From NCBI GenBank assembly GCA_028714815.1, contig JAQTLR010000002.1, positions 152,012 to 216,011 of the forward strand: a stretch of DNA of 64,000 nucleotides. The letters are read 5' to 3'. Below are positions 41,138-51,364 of this stretch, piece by piece (position 1 is the stretch's first letter; every line of letters begins with the position of its first letter). The DNA comes from Candidatus Altimarinota bacterium. GTDB taxonomy: Bacteria; Patescibacteriota; Gracilibacteria; BD1-5; UBA2023. A model generated the notes under the pieces. That model made no database searches and was not told the origin of the DNA. It saw nothing but the letters and a program-made list of their open reading frames with translations. Position numbers and translations under genes: made by a program.

Positions 41138-41611
41138 TTATCCGTTGTAGGCCTTCTCGATTTCCGCGATATTAAGACGTTTCATAGAAAGAAATTGTTT
41201 CATCAAGTGTGAAACCTTTTCTTTGTCACTACTTTTTACCAGTTCGATAAACCGGTTTGGGATGATCTGCCATGAGAGTCAGAACTTATCCTTAACCCAC
41301 CCGCACTGCTCCTCTTCCGGAACAACCGAAAGCTTCTCATAGAAATAATCGATCTCTTCCTGGGTTTCTACCGGTATCATGAAAGACACCGCGTAGGAAT
41401 GAGGAAAATTCGGACCACCATTGAGTCCCATGAATTCTTGCCCCATGATGGTAAACTCCACAGTCATCACCGATCCCGGTGTGCCATAGGGATTCGATTC
41501 ATTAAAGTATCCGATATCCCCGAGAGAGGAATCCGGAAAGACCGAGACATAGTACTTCGCCGCATCAAGAGCCTCGGTATCGAACCAAAGGCATGGTGTA
41601 ATAGTTTTCAT
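41138..41611 (-). CDS. PhnB-like (VOC-fold) protein 1
   Basis: 157 residues. ITPCLWFDTEALDAAKYYVSVFP and MTVEFTIMGQEFMGLNGGP are typical of the PhnB / 3-demethylubiquinone-like branch of the glyoxalase (VOC) superfamily. These are small metal-binding folds of varied, often unknown function. TGA 41279-41281 is Gly (KFGLSWQIIP, matching the WQIVP pattern of the family). The C-terminal MKRLNIAEIEKAYNG also fits the family. A second such gene lies immediately upstream. Confidence 0.82.
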
Positions 41612-41632
41612 AGGAAGAAAGGTAAAGAAATA

Positions 41633-42073
41633 TTATTTCATGCTTTTCACATAGTTTATCATCCATGGCACCCCGAACTGATCGGTAAATGACCCATAAT
41701 ACGCACCCCAAAACATGTCCGCCATCGGCATTTGGACTTTCCCGCCGACGGAGAGTCACTGGAAGAGTCGGTCCGCCTCCTCGCGAGAGTCGGGATGGAG
41801 CGAGACATACATATTATTCCCCGGTTTTATATGGAATCCCATGGATTCCGGTGCATCCGTCCCCATGAGGAGCACTCCCCCGAGGATCGGGAGCGCAACA
41901 TGCATGACAAGATTCTTATCTTTTTCCGCGAGTGGAGGCATACCCTCCTGCGGAGGCGCTTCACCGAATCGATATACCCCTCCTGCGAATTCCCCTCCGA
42001 ATACGCTTTTATAGAACTCGAACGCCTTTTCGGTCTGGTCCGAGAAATTCAAATATATGCCGGTAGTAGCCAT
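41633..42073 (-). CDS. PhnB-like (VOC-fold) protein 2
   Basis: 146 residues from ATG 42073 (MATTGIYLNFSDQTEKAFEF). TGA 41756-41758 is Gly at LFQGLSVGGKVQMPM, followed by FWGAYYGSFTDQFGVPWMI, the PhnB C-terminal signature. Substrate unknown. The gene precedes the related 41138 gene by 21 nt, so the two are a likely tandem duplication transcribed together. TAA stop. Confidence 0.84.
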
Positions 42074-42150
42074 ACGAAAGAAAATTAAGAAATAAGGAAA
42101 CTTTTCATTATATCCTTTCTGGAGAAGATGCAAATTATTTTGAGTGAAGA

Positions 42151-42177
42151 AAAAGCCCCTTTGAAGAAGGGGCTTTT
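42151..42177. terminator. Terminator between the PhnB-like and MazG-like genes
   Basis: Stem aagcccctt / aaggggctt (42153-42161, 42167-42175) flanked by A and T runs. It would stop minus-strand transcription coming from the MazG-like gene (42203). Confidence 0.75.
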
Positions 42178-42202
42178 AATATTGCACATATGGAAGAAAT
42201 TT

Positions 42203-42514
42203 TTACCATTTTTCCAGAATAATTCTTTTTTCAAACCCTCATCGTTCTACTCTTTTTTTGAGACGAATAACTTCAATCTGTTCCGGGTCATATCAGTGTC
42301 ATTTAGCAATAGTAAACAATACTTCGATTATATCAGCAATCTCTTCTGCAGTATTCTCAGGATCAGAAGCACTTCGGAGTTCAATAATTTCCTCATCTAA
42401 TTTTAGATCAAGTGCTTGTTGAAATTCAGAATCATCGGAAGCAATCCGATAATCTGGTACTCCTCCATTTTGGCGAATAATTTCAGGGATATTATCCCGA
42501 ACGAGTTTGGACAT
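42203..42514 (-). CDS. MazG-like / phosphoribosyl-ATP pyrophosphohydrolase-like protein
   Basis: 103 residues. It begins MSKLVRDNIPEIIRQNG, the hallmark of a small all-alpha NTP pyrophosphohydrolase group, and has the metal motif DEEIIELRSAS...AEEIADIIEVLF (EExxE and ExxD, separated in the sequence). Such enzymes hydrolyse nucleoside triphosphates, often as house-cleaning. Three TGA codons as Gly extend the C-terminus to TAA 42203-42205. A degraded relative lies at 44544-44681. Confidence 0.85.
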
Positions 42515-42560
42515 AAAAAAATGATTTTTGGTTTTAAGATCAAATTTTTCAGAGATTTTT

Positions 42561-44543
<1,983 letters not shown>

Positions 44544-44681
44544 TTAAAGTAAAGGGGAAATACAAAAATCCCACCTGTTTCGGCAGATGGGATTTTCATG
44601 TCGTTTCATTCAGGTATGATTCCATCATTTTTCAGCAATGATTTCAGGAATCTTGTCTCGGACGAGTTTGGAGATGGGCAC
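44544..44681 (-). pseudogene. Remnant of a MazG-like pyrophosphohydrolase gene
   Basis: A GTG at 44681 opens a 45-codon frame starting MPISKLVRDKIPEIIAEKG, nearly the start of the intact gene at 42203-42514, and then loses all similarity. The terminator at 44564-44596 lies inside the remaining frame. The start is only 2 nt past the TAG of the upstream gene (44684-45160). It is best read as a 5' fragment of a duplicated or displaced gene. Translation of a small peptide is possible but unsupported. Confidence 0.65.
44564..44596. terminator. Terminator downstream of the gene at 44684
   Basis: Arms aatcccacctg and cagatgggatt (44567-44577, 44584-44594) form a stem with one bulge, flanked by A and T runs on both sides. 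Confidence 0.7.
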
Positions 44682-44683
44682 GG

Positions 44684-45160
44684 CTATCATGAAACACAGT
44701 TTCATCTGCTTGAATGTTTTCCATATTGAAGCTTTCCCCATCCGACAGGGCCCGACAAGTGAGCATCTTTGGCAGGAACCGATGGACGGATCTCAGACTT
44801 TTTTGGACGACAAGCTTTTTCCTTCTGTTCCTTCTGTTCCTTTTTCTCGATCGCCTCAAAAATCTTCCGTACCCCTTCTCTTGTAAGAGCATATACGGTC
44901 TCCACCCCTCTTGAGGCTCCGTCCCCTTCCAATAAATGTGCTCCTATACCCAACTCCGCTCGAAGCATTCTTCCTTCGATCCTTATCCCTTTAATATCTC
45001 CGAGAACCTCAAGAACCGCTCATTTTATATCTGATATCCTGTGATATATAGCAGTTCTTCCGGCTATCTTCTTATTTTCTCCAAGAGGAGAAACAGCTAA
45101 TCTCTCACAAAAAGCATCGACTCAGTTTTCGAGAGGATTGCCATCGTTTATTTGGGTCAT
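44684..45160 (-). CDS. Unknown protein, UGA-rich, winged-helix-like
   Basis: 158 residues from ATG 45160, four TGA as Gly (the last directly before the TAG stop). The middle (about residues 25-95) has short helices and a possible wing: SDIKGAVLEVLGDIKG, LGIGAHLLEGDG and TVYALTREGVRKIFEAIEKK. This looks faintly like a transcriptional regulator of winged-helix type, but I would not assign it. The C-terminus is basic and low-complexity (KKEQKEQKEKACRPKKSE). It lies 24 nt after secF and is probably co-transcribed with it. Confidence 0.65.
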
Positions 45161-45184
45161 GGTATCTGTGTGATTTACAAAATA

Positions 45185-46159
45185 TTAATTCTTTTTTCCG
45201 CTGATATCGTAGAGAATCGGTGCTGCGATCGCAATCGAAGAATAGGCTCCGACTACCGTACCGAAGAGGAGGGCGAGTATGAATCCTCGAATGGAATCCG
45301 GCCCGAAGAAGAACATCGCGATCAGGACGATGAAAATCGTGGACGAAGTATAGATGGATCGGGTCATGGTCTCGTTTACGGAGTTATTGATCACGGTACC
45401 GAAATCCTTCTTCTTATTCTCCGGGAGACGGAGATTGGATCGGATCCGATCCATCACGACAATCGTATCGTTGATGGAATACCCGAGAACCGTCAGCATC
45501 GCAGTAATGAAGAACGTATCGATCTTGAATTCCGGGAAGAAGTACGAGGCGATGATATAGAGACCGAAAGCGATCACGAGATCATGGAAAAGCGAAATAG
45601 CTGTTACGGAAGCGAACGAGAAACTCGTGAACCCCTCGATGGACCCGCGGAAAGCGTAAGCGATATAGAGAGATATGGCGATAATGACCAAGGCAAGCGT
45701 CATATATGCCGTTTTCTTGATATAATCCCCGAACGATTCTCCGATATTGATGTATCGGGACATGGTGACTTTTACCGAACTGAGGCTCGCGAATCTACCG
45801 GTAATATCATCCTTGAATTTTGTCTTGAGTCCCTCAAAATCCTTATCGGAAATACCGGAAAGCCGGGAAAATCCCGCCTCCACGACGAATTTATCTTCTC
45901 CGGAAATCTTATAGACATTGACATTATTCACCACCTCCGTCGTATTATACACGATATCTTTCTTCGCCTCATCCACCATCGTCTTTATCGTACCGATATC
46001 CACCTGTCCAGCGGTATAGTCGTATTCTGCCTGTACCCCACCGGTCATGTCGATCCCGAGATTCAATGGAAGAGTCAAATACGCACCGATAGAAAGGATA
46101 ACAAGGAAAAGCGCAAACCCATAGTACATGAAACGGCTTTTGATAAAATCGATTTTCAT
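45185..46159 (-). CDS. secF: Protein translocase subunit SecF
   Basis: Partner of SecD. 324 residues, six membrane helices. The N-terminal helix is followed by GIDMTGGVQAEYDY, the SecF counterpart of the SecD GxDxxGG motif. The RND motif is in LGYSINDTIVVMDRIRSNLR, and SVNETMTRSIYTSSTIF lies before the last helices. No TGA; TAA stop. It is separated from secD (15939-17720) by about 27 kb, although these genes are usually adjacent. Confidence 0.96.
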   Translation of the reverse strand: MKIDFIKSRFMYYGFALFLVILSIGAYLTLPLNLGIDMTGGVQAEYDYTAGQVDIGTIKTMVDEAKKDIVYNTTEVVNNVNVYKISGEDKFVVEAGFSRLSGISDKDFEGLKTKFKDDITGRFASLSSVKVTMSRYINIGESFGDYIKKTAYMTLALVIIAISLYIAYAFRGSIEGFTSFSFASVTAISLFHDLVIAFGLYIIASYFFPEFKIDTFFITAMLTVLGYSINDTIVVMDRIRSNLRLPENKKKDFGTVINNSVNETMTRSIYTSSTIFIVLIAMFFFGPDSIRGFILALLFGTVVGAYSSIAIAAPILYDISGKKN

Positions 46160-46267
46160 AAGAAAAAAGTGAAGAATTATAGGTAAACCCTCTATTGAGG
46201 AACCCCCAATTTATAAGACGAAAGCCAAAAAAGTCAAAAGAAAAATACGAAAAATCCCGCGATTCTC

Positions 46268-46296
46268 TTGCGATTTCCATGGAAATAGGCTATAAT
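46268..46296 (+). promoter_or_regulatory. Promoter of the PrgI-TraC pair
   Basis: TTGCGA (46268-46273), 17-nt spacer, TATAAT (46291-46296). The start codon at 46331 follows after 34 nt. Confidence 0.55.
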
Positions 46297-46330
46297 GAAC
46301 AAGTTGAAAATCTATAAAACCATCATTTCC

Positions 46331-46744
46331 ATGCAATACAAGATTCCCGTACAGATAGAAAATGAAGATAAGATATTCCTCAATCTAAGTCTCCGGCAAC
46401 TCACCATCATCATGGTTGGCGGCGGATTCGGATATACTATCTTCAAATCATTAGAACCGAATGTCGGAGCATCCGTCGCTCTTTTCCCGGCGATCATCGT
46501 CACCGGCCTTGCGGTTGTCATCGCCCTCTTCCGTCACTCGGAAATGACTTTCGTTCCGTTCCTGCTCAATATGATACGGCTCAATCTCAATGTCGGGAAT
46601 CGTCTCTGGTCCAAATGAGTCGATAGCTATACTTCCCTAGAAGTCGGGTATATCCGAGCCCTCGAGGAGATACAATCCAACGGGGAAACTAAAAACCACC
46701 TGAGAGCATTTGAAAACGTGGAAGAGAGTCTCGGGAAATTATAA
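46331..46744 (+). CDS. PrgI-family membrane protein
   Basis: 137 residues from ATG 46331. The N-terminus MQYKIPVQIENEDKIFLNLS with the LSLRQLTIIMVGG stretch is the PrgI-family start (VirB3-like, found next to VirB4/TraC in Gram-positive and CPR conjugation-like systems). Two membrane helices lie at about 28-46 and 54-72. TGA after RLWSK is Gly and extends a cytoplasmic tail to TAA 46742. It pairs with the TraC-like gene that follows. No VirB4 ATPase is seen after it. Confidence 0.78.
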
Positions 46745-46797
46745 CACTATACCATCTCTATATAAGAGGATATAATCATTAACCTACAATCTCCATT

Positions 46798-47520
46798 ATG
46801 TCCGACAAAACTACCGCTTCCGTAAAAGCCGCCAGAACTCCTGCAAAGGATTCCACCACCCAACGATACCTCCCCTTCTCGGAGATCCGGGATAATTGCA
46901 TGATCATGAAAGACGGATCTTCCCGTATGGTCCTCAAGGTCCATGCTGTGAATTTCAACCTGAAGAGCGAGGAAGAACAGGATTCCATCATCATCGGATA
47001 CCAGCGTTTCCTGAATTCCCTCCGCTTCCCCATCCAAATCATCGTCCGATCCCTCAAAGTGGATATCGAAGGATACCTCATGAAATTGAAAAACCTCGCT
47101 TTGAAGCAGAAAAACCCCCTCCTTCAGGAACAGACCTACCGATATGTGGATTTTCTCACGAACCTTATCGATATGGCGCAGATCATGAAAAAGGATTTCT
47201 ACATCGTCGTTCCCTATGATACCGATGAGGACAAGAGCGTCCGGGATACGGGAATCGCCGGGATATTCCGGACTTTCTGGGCAGCCATCACGTCCGAAGA
47301 AACGGTCACTTCCATCCGTGATAAACGCCGACGAGCCGATTCCATGAGAAAAGGGAATTACGATCGGCTCTCCACCATCAAAACGAGCCTGGAAGGGATA
47401 GGGATCAAAAGCGACGAACTCAAAAAAGACGATCTCATCAGACTCCTTATCGGGTACTATAACCCGAAAGTGAATGCGGAAGTGAAGATCAAGGATATGA
47501 ATAGTGTAAATGTGGAATAA
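46798..47520 (+). CDS. TraC/VirB4 N-terminal-like protein
   Basis: 240 residues. The region YLPFSEIRDNCMIMKDGSSR, then VLKVHAVNFNLKSEEEQDSI and GYQRFLNSLRFPIQIIVRS, matches the N-terminal domain of TraC/VirB4-type proteins. The family's ATPase domain (Walker A/B) is absent here: the protein ends after a charged helical tail, TAA. In other members of this lineage this stand-alone N-terminal protein commonly precedes a separate ATPase, which is not found in this window. No TGA. Confidence 0.75.
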   Translation: MSDKTTASVKAARTPAKDSTTQRYLPFSEIRDNCMIMKDGSSRMVLKVHAVNFNLKSEEEQDSIIIGYQRFLNSLRFPIQIIVRSLKVDIEGYLMKLKNLALKQKNPLLQEQTYRYVDFLTNLIDMAQIMKKDFYIVVPYDTDEDKSVRDTGIAGIFRTFWAAITSEETVTSIRDKRRRADSMRKGNYDRLSTIKTSLEGIGIKSDELKKDDLIRLLIGYYNPKVNAEVKIKDMNSVNVE

Positions 47521-47545
47521 TATGACTATAGAATATTTTAAATTT

Positions 47546-47572
47546 TTGCTTTACTCGGAAAATCCATATAAT
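47546..47572 (+). promoter_or_regulatory. Promoter of hicBA
   Basis: TTGCTT (47546-47551), 15-nt spacer ending AATCCA, TATAAT (47567-47572). Confidence 0.65.
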
Positions 47573-47600
47573 GGAAGCATTATACTTTAGTATACACACT

Positions 47601-47846
47601 ATGATTACCGAATATATCAATACCATCATGCAAAAGGCACATTATGAGATTATCGAAGAGGATGGGACCTACTATGGAGAAATCCCCGGATGTGACGGAG
47701 TATGGGCAAACGCCGATACCTTAGAATCGTGCAGAAAAGAACTTCAAGAAGTTCTTGAGGAATGGATTCTCATAAAAGTACGTGCTTCCAAACTTACTCC
47801 ATCTACCAGTAACTACAACCTCGATAGTCTACTATGCCACAATTAA
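47601..47846 (+). CDS. hicB: HicB-like antitoxin
   Basis: 81 residues from ATG 47601. The partial RNase-H-like HicB fold is visible: YEIIEEDGTYYGEIPGCDGVWANADTLESC, then KELQEVLEEWILIKV. HicB binds HicA and usually its own promoter. It has no separate DNA-binding domain at the C-terminus, so repression may need the complex. It comes before hicA and overlaps it by 13 nt. A consensus promoter lies 29 nt upstream. Confidence 0.85.
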   Translation: MITEYINTIMQKAHYEIIEEDGTYYGEIPGCDGVWANADTLESCRKELQEVLEEWILIKVRASKLTPSTSNYNLDSLLCHN

Positions 47847-48058
47847 AACCCATTTCTTGGAGTGATTTTGTTTCTCGACTAAGGAAACTCTGATTCGATT
47901 GACCATATTCAGGAGGGAAGCATCTTTTTATGTCCAAACAATCTCTTACTCTCACGATACCGAACAAACACGGAAACAAAGATATCAGCATTGGTCTCCT
48001 TTCAAGAATCCTAAAACAAGCCCATATTTCACCTCTTGAATGGAATAATCTCCAATAA
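47834..48058 (+). CDS. hicA: HicA-like mRNA interferase toxin
   Basis: 74 residues. KPISWSDFVSRLRKLGFDGPYSGGKHLFM is the HicA double-stranded-RNA-binding-like fold, with the catalytic His in GGKH (about residue 28). IPNKHGNKDISIGLLSRILKQAHI completes it. Both Gly of LGFDGP are TGA (47891-47893, 47900-47902). The toxin can be made only in a cell that reads UGA as Gly, and a standard-code reader would stop at residue 19. TAA stop. It follows hicB with translational overlap. Confidence 0.88.
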
Positions 48059-48060
48059 TC

Positions 48061-48426
48061 ATGACTATTTCTTCCAGGACCGCTGGCGATCGGGCGGAAC
48101 TTCTCGCCATACAGTACCTCCAGAAACACGAGTACGAAATAATGGAAACCAATTTCGTGGCATCGAAGCGAGGAGAGATCGATATCATCGCAAAAAAAGA
48201 CGGGATCACCGTCTTTTTTGAGGTGAAATACCGAAGTGGGGATATCTACGGAAGCGCTGTCGAGACATTCACCCGAACCAAAAAACACCGATTCCTTTTC
48301 GCGGTCAGGTGGTACTGTATGAAACATTCCCTAAAGGAGTGACGGTATCGCGTGGACTTCATCGCAATCCAGAAAATGGCGACAAGCCATCGGTTGACGC
48401 ACTTCAAGAATATAGACATGACGTAA
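48061..48426 (+). CDS. UPF0102 / YraN-family nuclease-like protein
   Basis: 121 residues. The restriction-endonuclease-like core is clear: GDRAELLAIQYLQKHEYEIMETNF, KRGEIDIIAKKDGITVFFEVKYR (Asp, Glu and Lys catalytic-type residues). TGA at 48340-48342 is Gly and adds GRYRVDFIAIQKM and a terminal RLTHFKNI that match the family end. Function is not established in general; DNA processing is assumed. It starts 2 nt after hicA and ends in a perfect terminator palindrome. Confidence 0.88.
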
Positions 48427-48458
48427 AAAAACTCCTAAAAATTTTTAGGAGTTTTTTT
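48425..48458 (+). terminator. Terminator after yraN-like gene
   Basis: A 34-nt perfect palindrome starting with an A-run and ending with T7, with a ctcct / aggag core. It overlaps the stop codon of the preceding gene. Confidence 0.9.
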
Positions 48459-48546
48459 CGTTTTGGATATACTAGCCCGAAAATCATACAGGGACGGTTT
48501 CCGGCTGTATCGTTTTGCATTATCCATCATAAAAAAATATTCACAT

Positions 48547-49992
48547 ATGGCAGAATTCAAGAACCTGAGTCTCAAAGAAATCATCGCAGAGATACAATCC
48601 GGGAAGGCGACACAAAAAGAAGTCTACGACTACTTCCTCGCTCGGATCCGAGCGCTCGATCCGAAAATCGAGGCCTTCAATCTCGTTCATGATACCTTCC
48701 AGGATCAGGACATCCACTCCCCTCTTGCCTGAACGCCTATCGGCGTGAAGGATGTGTTCTCGGAGACTGGGATCCCTACCACTGCCGCATCGAAAATGCT
48801 CGCGGATTATACGCCGCCCTACGATGCGACTATCATATCCTGTCTCAAAGAAGCAGGGTTTTCGAGCATAGGGAAACTCAATATGGACGAATTCGCCATG
48901 GGAGGAAGCGGAGAAAATAGCGCCATGCGGATCACCCGAAATCCTTGGGATTTGAGCCGAATCCCCGGAGGTTCTTCCTCGGGATCCGCTGCCGCAGTCG
49001 CAGCAGGGATGGTGCCGGCGGCGCTCGGAACCGATACCGGAGGGTCTATACGACAGCCTGCCAGTATGTGTGGGATCGTCGGTTTCAAACCGACCTATGG
49101 ACGCAATTCCCGTAAAGGAGTCATCTCCATGGCAAGCTCCCTCGATACCCCGGGAACCTTCACCCGAACCGTCGAAGATGCCGCATTCCTCTACGAGATC
49201 ATGGCAGGATACGACGCTGGAGATTCCACGAGCCTCCAGGAACCGACCGCCATCAATCCTGCCATTTGGAACAGGAAAGATCTCAAATGAATGAAGATCG
49301 GGGTACCGAAAGAATATTTCATCGACGGGATCGAGAAAGGAGTCCAGAAAGAGATTGACGGAGCGATCGCCAGACTCCGCGAACTCGGAGCGGAGATCAT
49401 AGAAGTCAGCCTTCCTCATACCGAGTATGGGCTCGCCGTCTATTATATCGTCATGCCGGCGGAAGTTTCTACGAATCTTGCCCGTTACGATGGGATCCGA
49501 TTCGGACATACGCACGGAGGCGGTGCGGATATCGCCATGAGCCGGAGCGAAGGATTCGGAAAAGAAGCCCAGAGACGTATCATGCTCGGGTCATTCGTGC
49601 TCTCTTCCGGATTTTACGATGCCTACTATCGTCGAGCCTCTCTTGTCCGGGAACTCATCAAGGATGATTTCAAAAAAGCGTTTGAAGAGGTGGACATCAT
49701 CGTCACTCCCACTGCCCCATCGGTTGCATGGAAGATCGGAGAAAAAGTGGATGATCCGCTCAAAATGTATCTTTCCGATATATTCACCGTAAACGGAAGC
49801 CTAGCCGGACTTCCAGGACTTTCCTTGCCGGTCGGATACGCACTTCCGGAAGATGGAGGAACCATCGAACTTCCGGTCGGAATCCAGATTCTCGGTCCAT
49901 CGCTTGGAGAAGAGAAGGTATTCGAAGCCGCCCACGTCCTGGAACAGGCTATGAAAGAGTATGTAAACAGCAAGAAACCGGATATATTTTAA
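48547..49992 (+). CDS. gatA: Asp/Glu-tRNA amidotransferase subunit A
   Basis: The amidase that releases ammonia from glutamine in GatCAB. 481 residues. Catalytic triad: Lys68 in IGVKDVF, the cis-Ser region GGSSSGS (Ser about 145) and nucleophile Ser167 in [14 protein letters not shown] codons at 48730-48732 (LAGTPIGVKD) and 49288-49290 ([13 protein letters not shown]) fall on the family's conserved Gly, which is strong evidence for code 25. Under the standard code it would appear as three separate genes. TAA stop. gatB is 27 kb away. Confidence 0.97.
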
Positions 49993-50025
49993 TAAATGTA
50001 TTTCACCTGCTATACACACGCTGTC

Positions 50026-50055
50026 AATGCAATATACGCTCACATATATTGCATT
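50026..50055 (+). promoter_or_regulatory. 11-bp perfect inverted repeat over the -35 of the pilus operon
   Basis: AATGCAATATA (50026-50036) and TATATTGCATT (50045-50055) are perfect inverted repeats with an 8-nt loop. The right arm contains the -35 TTGCAT (50049-50054) of the pilB operon, whose -10 TATAAT is at 50072-50077. No T-run follows, so an operator is more likely than a terminator. Confidence 0.65.
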
Positions 50056-50112
50056 ATATCAAACTATAGTATATAATGCTGTAAGTATTATATTTCTCTT
50101 CATAAAGCCTCT

Positions 50113-51351
50113 ATGTTTCGCAAGATAAAGGACTCTGCCATTTTTTTCTCCATGCCGCTCAGAAGCGATATCGGAGATGTAGTGGAATACACGAATAGAC
50201 TTTTCGATTTTGCACTCGAGACGGGTGCTTCCGATATACATATCGAACCGAGCAAAAATTTCATAAGCATCCGTTTTCGTCAAAGCGGTGATTTCCTGTT
50301 CGTCGATAAGATCAGCCACGAAGAGTACGCGAAGCTTCTCTCCCGGATGAAGATACTTGCCAATATGCGCATCGACGAGAAACATAAGCCGCAGGACGGG
50401 AAAATAGCATTCACCTCAGAAAAGCTCAGCAATGAACTCGTGGATATCCGTGTCAGCATCATACCGATCGTAGACGGCGAAAAAATCGTTATGCGTATAC
50501 TTCGGCAAAATGCCGATATGCTCTCTCTCGAAAAGCTCGATTTTCTTGATGTGAATCTCGAGAAAATAAAAACGAGTCTCGCGAGCAAGTACGGGATGAT
50601 TCTCGTTGCTGGGCCGACCGGATCAGGAAAGTCGACCACCCTTTTTTCCATGCTTCGATCTTTCGATCCGCTTGCGCACAATATAACCACGCTCGAGGAT
50701 CCGGTCGAGTACAATATCCCCTACATCAACCAAACACAAGTGAAGCCACAGATCGGCTTCGATTTCGCAAGTGGTCTCCGAGCCCTCGTCCGACAAGATC
50801 CGGATATCATCATGGTCGGAGAGATCCGCGATAGAGAAACAGCCATGCTCGCTATCGAAGCGGCCCTGACGGGACACTTGGTGCTTTCTACCATACACAC
50901 CAACAGCGCTGCCGGAACCATCCAACGTCTCATCAACATGAACATAGAACCGTTCCTGATATCTTCAGCCCTGAAAATGGTGATATCCCAACGTCTCGTA
51001 AAAAGGCTCTGCCCTCATTGCAGCACTTCCTATAAGGTAACAGAACCGGCGATGCAATCGAAAATATCCGGATATTTGAGCAATGTCATCGAAGATGATG
51101 TTGCGGATATCGATTTCTATAAGGCAACAGGATGTGAAAAATGCGACTCTTCCGGATTCTCATGAAGAATGGGGGCGCACGAAGTATTGGTTATGAATGA
51201 GGCGCTCGATCCGCTCATCCTCAATAAAGCACCCGTATATGAAATCGAACAAAAAGCCCGGGAACTCGGGATGATCACCGTTATGCAGGATGGTCTCATA
51301 AAGGCAGCGACAGGGAAAACCACCGTTGAGGAAATAATGAAACTTATTTAA
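50113..51351 (+). CDS. pilB: Type IV pilus assembly ATPase PilB/GspE-like
   Basis: 412 residues. ATPase that extends pili. It lacks the usual N-terminal about 150-residue domain and begins with the N2D-type region (ASDIHIEPSKNFISIRFR). Walker A GPTGSGKST lies at 167-175, the Asp box in TTLEDPVEYNI, Walker B in DPDIIMVGEIRDRETA and the His box in LVLSTIHTN. The tetra-Cys zinc site is CPHCSTS and CEKCDSSG. TGA 51163-51165 is the Gly of GFSGRMG after the zinc site. TAA stop. It is followed 13 nt later by the phosphatase gene. Confidence 0.93.
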
Positions 51352-51364
51352 TCGATAGTACGCA

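Noticed and set aside
48547..49992. gatA (and murD, pilC, lepB) as frameshifted pseudogenes
   Set aside because: Each break is a TGA, not a shift; the frame continues with family motifs intact and the TGA at a conserved Gly.
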